NCBI GenBank assembly: GCA_012515695.1
Contig: JAAYXX010000230.1
Span: 1-9,628, forward strand
Direction: 5' to 3'
DNA length: 9,628 bases
Source: Chloroflexota bacterium
Lineage (GTDB): Bacteria; Chloroflexota; Anaerolineae; UBA1429
The notes beneath the pieces are model-generated. The model was given only the letters and a program-made list of their open reading frames with translations, was not told the origin of the DNA and searched no databases. This document shows positions 6,178-9,628 of the stretch, piece after piece. The translations under genes and the position numbers were made by a program. How positions within the stretch are numbered: the first letter of the stretch is position 1; the number at the start of each line of letters is the position of its first letter.

Positions 6178-8211
6178 TTATTTCAGCTCGTAGATATAGA
6201 CTCGATCGACCAATACGGGTACAATCGGCGGATTCCCCTGCACAACGGTAGAGACGCGCTCATCCTGCCAGAAGGGTTCCTCCTGGGTAACGCCAACCAT
6301 CTCCAGGCGCGACGACGCCTCGATCTGTGCGCGCACGCTGTCCCACGTCTGGCCTTTCTCATCCGTGAAATCCGTGTTATACACCTCCGACCCGACGGCA
6401 ACGTGGGTCACGCCCCAAGAAGCCAGCAAGTCCAGGCATTCCTCGCTGGGAAAAGTGCTCAACACCGGCATCGCCTCGCGGAACTGGGCCGGGAAAAAGG
6501 TGCCGTGACCATAGGCCGCCCGCTTGCCGTGATATTGCGTGCGGTACAGGCTCAGGCCGTTCAGGGCGCGGATCAGTGGGAACTGCATCACCACAACGTC
6601 GTCCGGCTGGGCGGCCAGCCACAGGTCCAACGGCTGCGCCTTGACCACGGACATGCCATAAGGCAGCGGCGCGCTGATGAAATCAGCCAGCACCAGCACC
6701 AACACGAGAATAGCCATCACCAGCGTGCGCGCCCCGCCGCGCCGGGTAGCCTGCATAGCAGGCACGTCCGCCGCAGACACGTCCCCCTGGGCCGCCTCCG
6801 TCGCTTCCTCCAGCGGTCGATTGCCGCCCAACATACGCGCCGCGCCCATCCCCGCCAGCACCGAGAGGGCGAAAATGGTCATCACGCCAAAGCGGTAGAG
6901 CGTCCGCATGGCGTTCGCCATCGGCACAAACAGGTACACCAGCAGCCCCGGCAGCGGGATGGGAATAGTCCCATCCACGAGATCAATCTCGTAATAGGAC
7001 GCCTTGTTCAGCGCCCACTTGCTCATCAGGGAGGACATGCCCCGCGAGAACAAGTTTTCCACGGCAGCCGGAACAGGCACATGCACCACCTCGCCGTTCC
7101 AGTGCAGCACCACCCCCAACGCCAGCACAAAAGAGACAATCCCCACAATCCAATAAGCCAGCGCCATGCCGGGTTCGCGCCCATTTTCGCGCTTGCGAAA
7201 GCAGGCCCCGCGCCCTATGGCCCCCGTGGAGAGCAGCAGCGTCACCACCCCCAGGTAGATGCACCCCGGCACATACCACGGATAGCGCGGCGCATAGCTC
7301 CGCATCTGCAAAAAGCGTTCGCCCCAAACGGGATGGTAGACGTTAGGCAGGAAAAAGTCGTCCAGCCCCGCCGCCCATTTTTCAATCTCGTTAATGGACC
7401 AGCGCATTTCCCCGGCGGATTGCTGCAACGTAGGTATCGCCACCGGCACGATCATCACCAGAGCCACCGCGCCCATCGCCAGCAGGTTGCGCCAGACGTG
7501 AGCCTCGCGCAGGCGGCGACGCATGGCCCACAGCCGTACCAGCAGGAACAGCGCCACAAACATGCCCACGATATACAAGTAATACCAGGAAGACAGGGCA
7601 ATCAGCCCCAGGCAGACCCCCGTCGCCAGGGCGAACCGCAGCCGCCCCTCTCGCAGCGTCCGCTCTAGATATAAAAAGGCCAGCGGTATCCACTGAGTCG
7701 AGATCAGGGGCAACCAGCCCGCCGCCATCGCGTGGATGCGATAGGGCGAAAAGGTGAAAATCGCGGCGCCGATCACCGCCGCATAGCGGTTATCCGTCAG
7801 GTAGGCGATCAGCAGATAGGTGGTATAGCCCGTCAACACAAAGCTCATCAGCAGCAGCGCGTTAAAGGCCAACACCTCATTGCCCCAAAAGAGAAACGGG
7901 GCCATCAATGCCTTGTTCGCCCACATGGATTCGGACAGATTCAGGTCATACCCAAAGGGGTAAAACACCGTCGGGTTGGTGGTCGGCCATTGCCCCAGAT
8001 CAACAATGCTATGCCGGAACCACCACAGGTGATACAGCCATTCAAAGTTGTCCCAGGGAGGGCCGGGCACGGCGGTAAGCAGGTTCATCACCAGGGGCCA
8101 GGTCATGGCGATGGTCAGGACGAGGAACAGCACCAGGACGAAAATCCTGGTGGTATACGAGCCGAACCGTTCGTTGATGGAAGCGCGCTGTGTGCTGCTG
8201 GCGAGAGTCAT
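6178..8211 (-). CDS. Polytopic membrane protein, GT-C/YfhO-like (6-pyruvoyl-tetrahydropterin-synthase-related type)
   Basis: Counting from the ATG at 8211 this is a 677-residue membrane protein. About eleven or twelve hydrophobic segments lie near residues 22-43, 113-137, 142-163, 165-184, 192-208, 209-228, 242-262, 313-331, 349-371, 419-434, 438-461 and 494-513. A soluble C-terminal domain (about 520-677) follows, probably extracytoplasmic. The first outer loop has acidic residues in WDNFEW (Asp54, Glu57) and then NPTVFYPFGYDLN, a layout shared by GT-C-fold transferases and related uncharacterised proteins. It may transfer sugars from polyprenyl-phosphate donors or otherwise modify exported glycans; this is inference. 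The frame stays open to a TTG at 8274. I prefer the ATG at 8211 because GGGGGC lies about six bases upstream and the TTG has no ribosome binding site. It heads the leftward block, and its stop is four bases from the hydrolase start. Confidence 0.82.
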   Translation of the reverse strand: MTLASSTQRASINERFGSYTTRIFVLVLFLVLTIAMTWPLVMNLLTAVPGPPWDNFEWLYHLWWFRHSIVDLGQWPTTNPTVFYPFGYDLNLSESMWANKALMAPFLFWGNEVLAFNALLLMSFVLTGYTTYLLIAYLTDNRYAAVIGAAIFTFSPYRIHAMAAGWLPLISTQWIPLAFLYLERTLREGRLRFALATGVCLGLIALSSWYYLYIVGMFVALFLLVRLWAMRRRLREAHVWRNLLAMGAVALVMIVPVAIPTLQQSAGEMRWSINEIEKWAAGLDDFFLPNVYHPVWGERFLQMRSYAPRYPWYVPGCIYLGVVTLLLSTGAIGRGACFRKRENGREPGMALAYWIVGIVSFVLALGVVLHWNGEVVHVPVPAAVENLFSRGMSSLMSKWALNKASYYEIDLVDGTIPIPLPGLLVYLFVPMANAMRTLYRFGVMTIFALSVLAGMGAARMLGGNRPLEEATEAAQGDVSAADVPAMQATRRGGARTLVMAILVLVLVLADFISAPLPYGMSVVKAQPLDLWLAAQPDDVVVMQFPLIRALNGLSLYRTQYHGKRAAYGHGTFFPAQFREAMPVLSTFPSEECLDLLASWGVTHVAVGSEVYNTDFTDEKGQTWDSVRAQIEASSRLEMVGVTQEEPFWQDERVSTVVQGNPPIVPVLVDRVYIYELK

Positions 8212-8270
8212 GTTTGCCCCCGTACTGTGATGTAAACAAAAGACGCGCACTGCCGGGCCAAGATACCCCT

Positions 8271-8395
8271 TCAATCAGCAAGTAGTGTAATTCTAAAACA
8301 TGAATCGAGCGTGAATTCCTTGAAATCGCCTGATGACAATATCTTCATACATTCTTTATGTCAGGTTGAGCGGTGGTCTCCTGGCTGCTGATTGA
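8271..8395. repeat. 10-base perfect inverted repeat, candidate split operator
   Basis: TCAATCAGCA at 8271-8280 is the exact reverse complement of TGCTGATTGA at 8386-8395; the arms are 105 bases apart. The right arm overlaps the first four bases of the rightward -35 box. The left arm lies between the leftward promoter and its gene. By a rough estimate a 10-base match of this kind is expected less than once in ten regions of this size. A regulator binding both arms could control both directions, but no regulator gene is in the window. Confidence 0.35.
8336..8364 (-). promoter_or_regulatory. Candidate sigma70-type promoter for the leftward operon
   Basis: On the minus strand CTGACA (8359-8364) and TATTGT (8336-8341) are separated by exactly 17 bases. 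The -35 box matches the consensus at five of six positions and the -10 box at four. A start near 8329 would leave a leader of about 118 bases before the ATG at 8211. A separate TAGAAT at 8290-8295 is a good -10 box but has no matching -35. Found by eye, without statistical scoring. Confidence 0.45.
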
Positions 8396-8420
8396 CATGC
8401 AGGATTCCCCATAGTAGCAT
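8392..8420 (+). promoter_or_regulatory. Candidate sigma70-type promoter for the rightward membrane-protein gene
   Basis: A perfect TTGACA (8392-8397) is followed after 17 bases by TAGCAT (8415-8420), which matches the -10 consensus at four of six positions. Transcription would start near 8427, giving an untranslated leader of about 185 bases before the ATG at 8612. The -35 boxes of this and the leftward promoter face each other 27 bases apart, and both carry the core TGACAT. Confidence 0.5.
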
Positions 8421-8596
8421 AGGCAGCGAGTTGGGCCTGTCGTAAGCAGGGGCAGCCCATTCTCGCACAAAGCGCGTGTTTTCGCAAATGGCTAACCGCT
8501 ATTGGCGCGCCAGAGGGCCGCGGTACCGTCTTGTAGACCAACTCTAGCAACGCCACAACTCGGCTCTATCTCACACCCGAGAAGAAGCTTCATCGC

Positions 8597-8604
8597 AGAA
8601 GGGG
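8597..8604 (+). promoter_or_regulatory. Ribosome binding site fixing the start at 8612
   Basis: GAAGGGGT ends seven bases before the ATG at 8612. It is the best Shine-Dalgarno-like stretch near the start of this edge-truncated gene and supports 8612 over internal starts. Confidence 0.6.
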
Positions 8605-8611
8605 TGTCTCC

Positions 8612-9628
8612 ATGTCACGTTTGCCTCGCGCCAAGACCAACAGGCTCTCCCCAAGATCGAATGCGTTACTCGCCCGGCTGCGGCCCGCAAACAAGCTGGC
8701 CTGGCTGTGGCTGTTGCCCATCGTGCTGCTGTTCATACACCGCTGGCTCAATGGGGCACTCCCCCTCAGTCCACGCGGCGAGAATATACCCGAAGTCAGT
8801 TATCTCTGGCAATTGCGCCAGCTATGGCAGGAGGGGCAGGCCCTGAGCGGCTGGAACCCTACCCTGCTGGGCGGCATGCCCACCGCCGTGGCCCGCACCT
8901 ACCACCTGCATGTGCTGCTGGCCGGGCTTTCCCTGGTGCTGGACATCCCCCCGGAGCAGATGTTCAAGGTGGTGCAGATCGCCGCGACGTGGCTCACCGG
9001 CCTGGGCATGTACCTCTATGCCCGCCAGATGGGGCGCTCGCCGGGGGCCTCGCTGGTAGCGGGCGTCATCCTGGCGCTCTTTCCCGCGCGCGTGCTGCTC
9101 ACCGTCGAGTCTATCTTTGTCACCCTGTTCTGGACCGGTTTGCCGTGGGCTTTTTGGGCATACGAACGCAGTCGCCACGTCCACGCGCCTGTCGTGCGCC
9201 CGGCCCTTGTCCTGGGGTTGGTGTTGGCGTGGCTGATCCTCACCGGCACCCAGCTCGCGTTGCTGCTGCCCGCGCCTATGCTCGCCTATGTGTTGCTGCG
9301 AGAGGCGCTCGACTGGCAGAACGGGCAGCGCGCCATCCGCCCCCGGCTGCGCCGTCTGTGCGCCATCTGGGGCATCGCGGGAGGAGCCGCCGGGCTGCTC
9401 GCCCTGTTCTACTTGCTGCCGCTCTTGCTGGAAAAAGACTGGCTCTCTGTGGCGCGCTACACCAGCGCCGCCACAACTGCCTCCCGCTGGCCGGTGTCCA
9501 TCCCGCTGCTGCTGGAAACCCTGGTCGAGCGTTGGTCGCCCGGGTTCCAGGCGATGGGCTGGGACCTGGCCCGCATCGTGCCCAACATCAGTTGGTATCT
9601 GGGCTTTGCAGCTCTCTTGTTCGCTCTC
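8612..9628 (+). CDS. Polytopic membrane protein, GT-C/YfhO-like, partial (3' end outside window)
   Basis: An open frame of 339 codons runs from the ATG at 8612 to the right edge without a stop. AAGGGG ends about eight bases before the ATG. The N-terminus is basic (MSRLPRAKTNR). Hydrophobic segments lie near residues 28-46, 99-111, 120-137, 145-162, 166-184, 196-225 (probably two) and 250-273. The stretch SGWNPTLLGGMP (79-90) and the following outer-loop layout match the large uncharacterised membrane proteins labelled YfhO-like or 6-pyruvoyl-tetrahydropterin-synthase-related. These often exceed 600 residues, so about half may be missing. A GT-C type glycosyltransferase role is plausible but unproven. 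It is divergent from the 6178-8211 gene. The two share general architecture, but I see no close residue-level similarity, so I treat them as distant family members rather than a recent duplication. Confidence 0.8.
   Translation, partial: MSRLPRAKTNRLSPRSNALLARLRPANKLAWLWLLPIVLLFIHRWLNGALPLSPRGENIPEVSYLWQLRQLWQEGQALSGWNPTLLGGMPTAVARTYHLHVLLAGLSLVLDIPPEQMFKVVQIAATWLTGLGMYLYARQMGRSPGASLVAGVILALFPARVLLTVESIFVTLFWTGLPWAFWAYERSRHVHAPVVRPALVLGLVLAWLILTGTQLALLLPAPMLAYVLLREALDWQNGQRAIRPRLRRLCAIWGIAGGAAGLLALFYLLPLLLEKDWLSVARYTSAATTASRWPVSIPLLLETLVERWSPGFQAMGWDLARIVPNISWYLGFAALLFAL

Larger units (their letters stand above)
8212..8611. other. Divergent intergenic region
   Basis: These 400 bases separate the two transcription arms. 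The left half is more AT-rich than the surrounding coding DNA and holds both candidate promoters and the inverted repeat. The right half (about 8427-8611) would be a leader of the rightward gene and has short palindromes: TGGCGCGCCA at 8503-8512 and CGGTACCG at 8521-8528. I found no convincing tRNA, riboswitch or terminator in it, and no small ORF with a ribosome binding site. Confidence 0.7.

Noticed and set aside
6403..7668. A 421-codon open frame on the plus strand
   Set aside because: It is fully antisense to the 6178-8211 membrane protein. Its product is rich in His, Gln, Arg and Pro with no domain pattern, as expected for a GC-rich shadow frame.
8212..8274. Extension of the membrane protein to a TTG start at 8274
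   Set aside because: It adds 21 residues without a ribosome binding site, while the ATG at 8211 has a G-rich site at good distance.
8503..8512. Palindrome TGGCGCGCCA as an operator
   Set aside because: It is short, made only of GC-rich bases common in this genome, and lies about 80 bases downstream of the candidate start, so chance is the simplest explanation.
8356..8556. A 66-codon minus-strand frame in the intergenic region
   Set aside because: It runs across both candidate -35 boxes, has no clear ribosome binding site and resembles no family I know.
8427..8611. A riboswitch or other structured leader in the long 5' region of the rightward gene
   Set aside because: I could find only short, interrupted stems such as TGGGC...GCCCA near 8432-8459 and no pattern of a known riboswitch class.

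Overview
The window looks like part of a surface-glycan or cell-envelope biosynthesis region from a GC-rich bacterium. The best guess is a member of the Chloroflexota (Anaerolineae-like). That guess rests on three things: the exported hydrolase with Thr-Pro linkers and two DNRLRE-type beta domains, its C-terminal 'VYLPVLFK' tail of a kind I associate with secreted Chloroflexota proteins, and the YfhO/GT-C-like membrane proteins next to a B12-type radical SAM protein. It is inference from protein style, not a database match.

Layout. Five genes run leftward on the minus strand as one compact block. In transcription order they are: a multi-pass membrane protein with a large C-terminal extracytoplasmic domain (8211 to 6178); an exported alpha/beta-hydrolase flanked by two DNRLRE-type domains, broken by a one-base frameshift (6173 to 3146); a B12-binding-domain radical SAM enzyme (3119 to 1680); a class I SAM-dependent methyltransferase (1636 to 947); and a Wzx-like flippase whose 3' end lies outside the window (876 to 1). 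Gaps are 4, 26, 43 and 70 bases, which fits a single operon. A sixth gene, a second polytopic GT-C-like membrane protein, starts at 8612 on the plus strand and runs off the right edge. The two arms diverge from a 400-base intergenic region (8212-8611). It holds a plausible sigma70-type promoter for each direction and a 10-base perfect inverted repeat that brackets the leftward promoter and overlaps the rightward -35 box.

How the genes may work together (inference). The flippase would move a lipid-linked glycan across the membrane. The two large membrane proteins resemble GT-C-type polyprenyl-phosphate-sugar-dependent transferases and could add sugars or other groups on the outer face. The radical SAM enzyme and the methyltransferase could modify a lipid or sugar precursor in the cytoplasm. 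The secreted hydrolase could de-acylate or trim the exported polymer, or bind it through its beta-sandwich domains. No gene is identified well enough to name the substrate.

The most notable points are the reconstructable frameshift in the hydrolase, its unusual symmetric architecture and C-terminal tail, a radical SAM protein without the usual cobalamin-ligating His motif, and the divergent control region. I saw no RNA genes, insertion sequences, CRISPR arrays or phage features.
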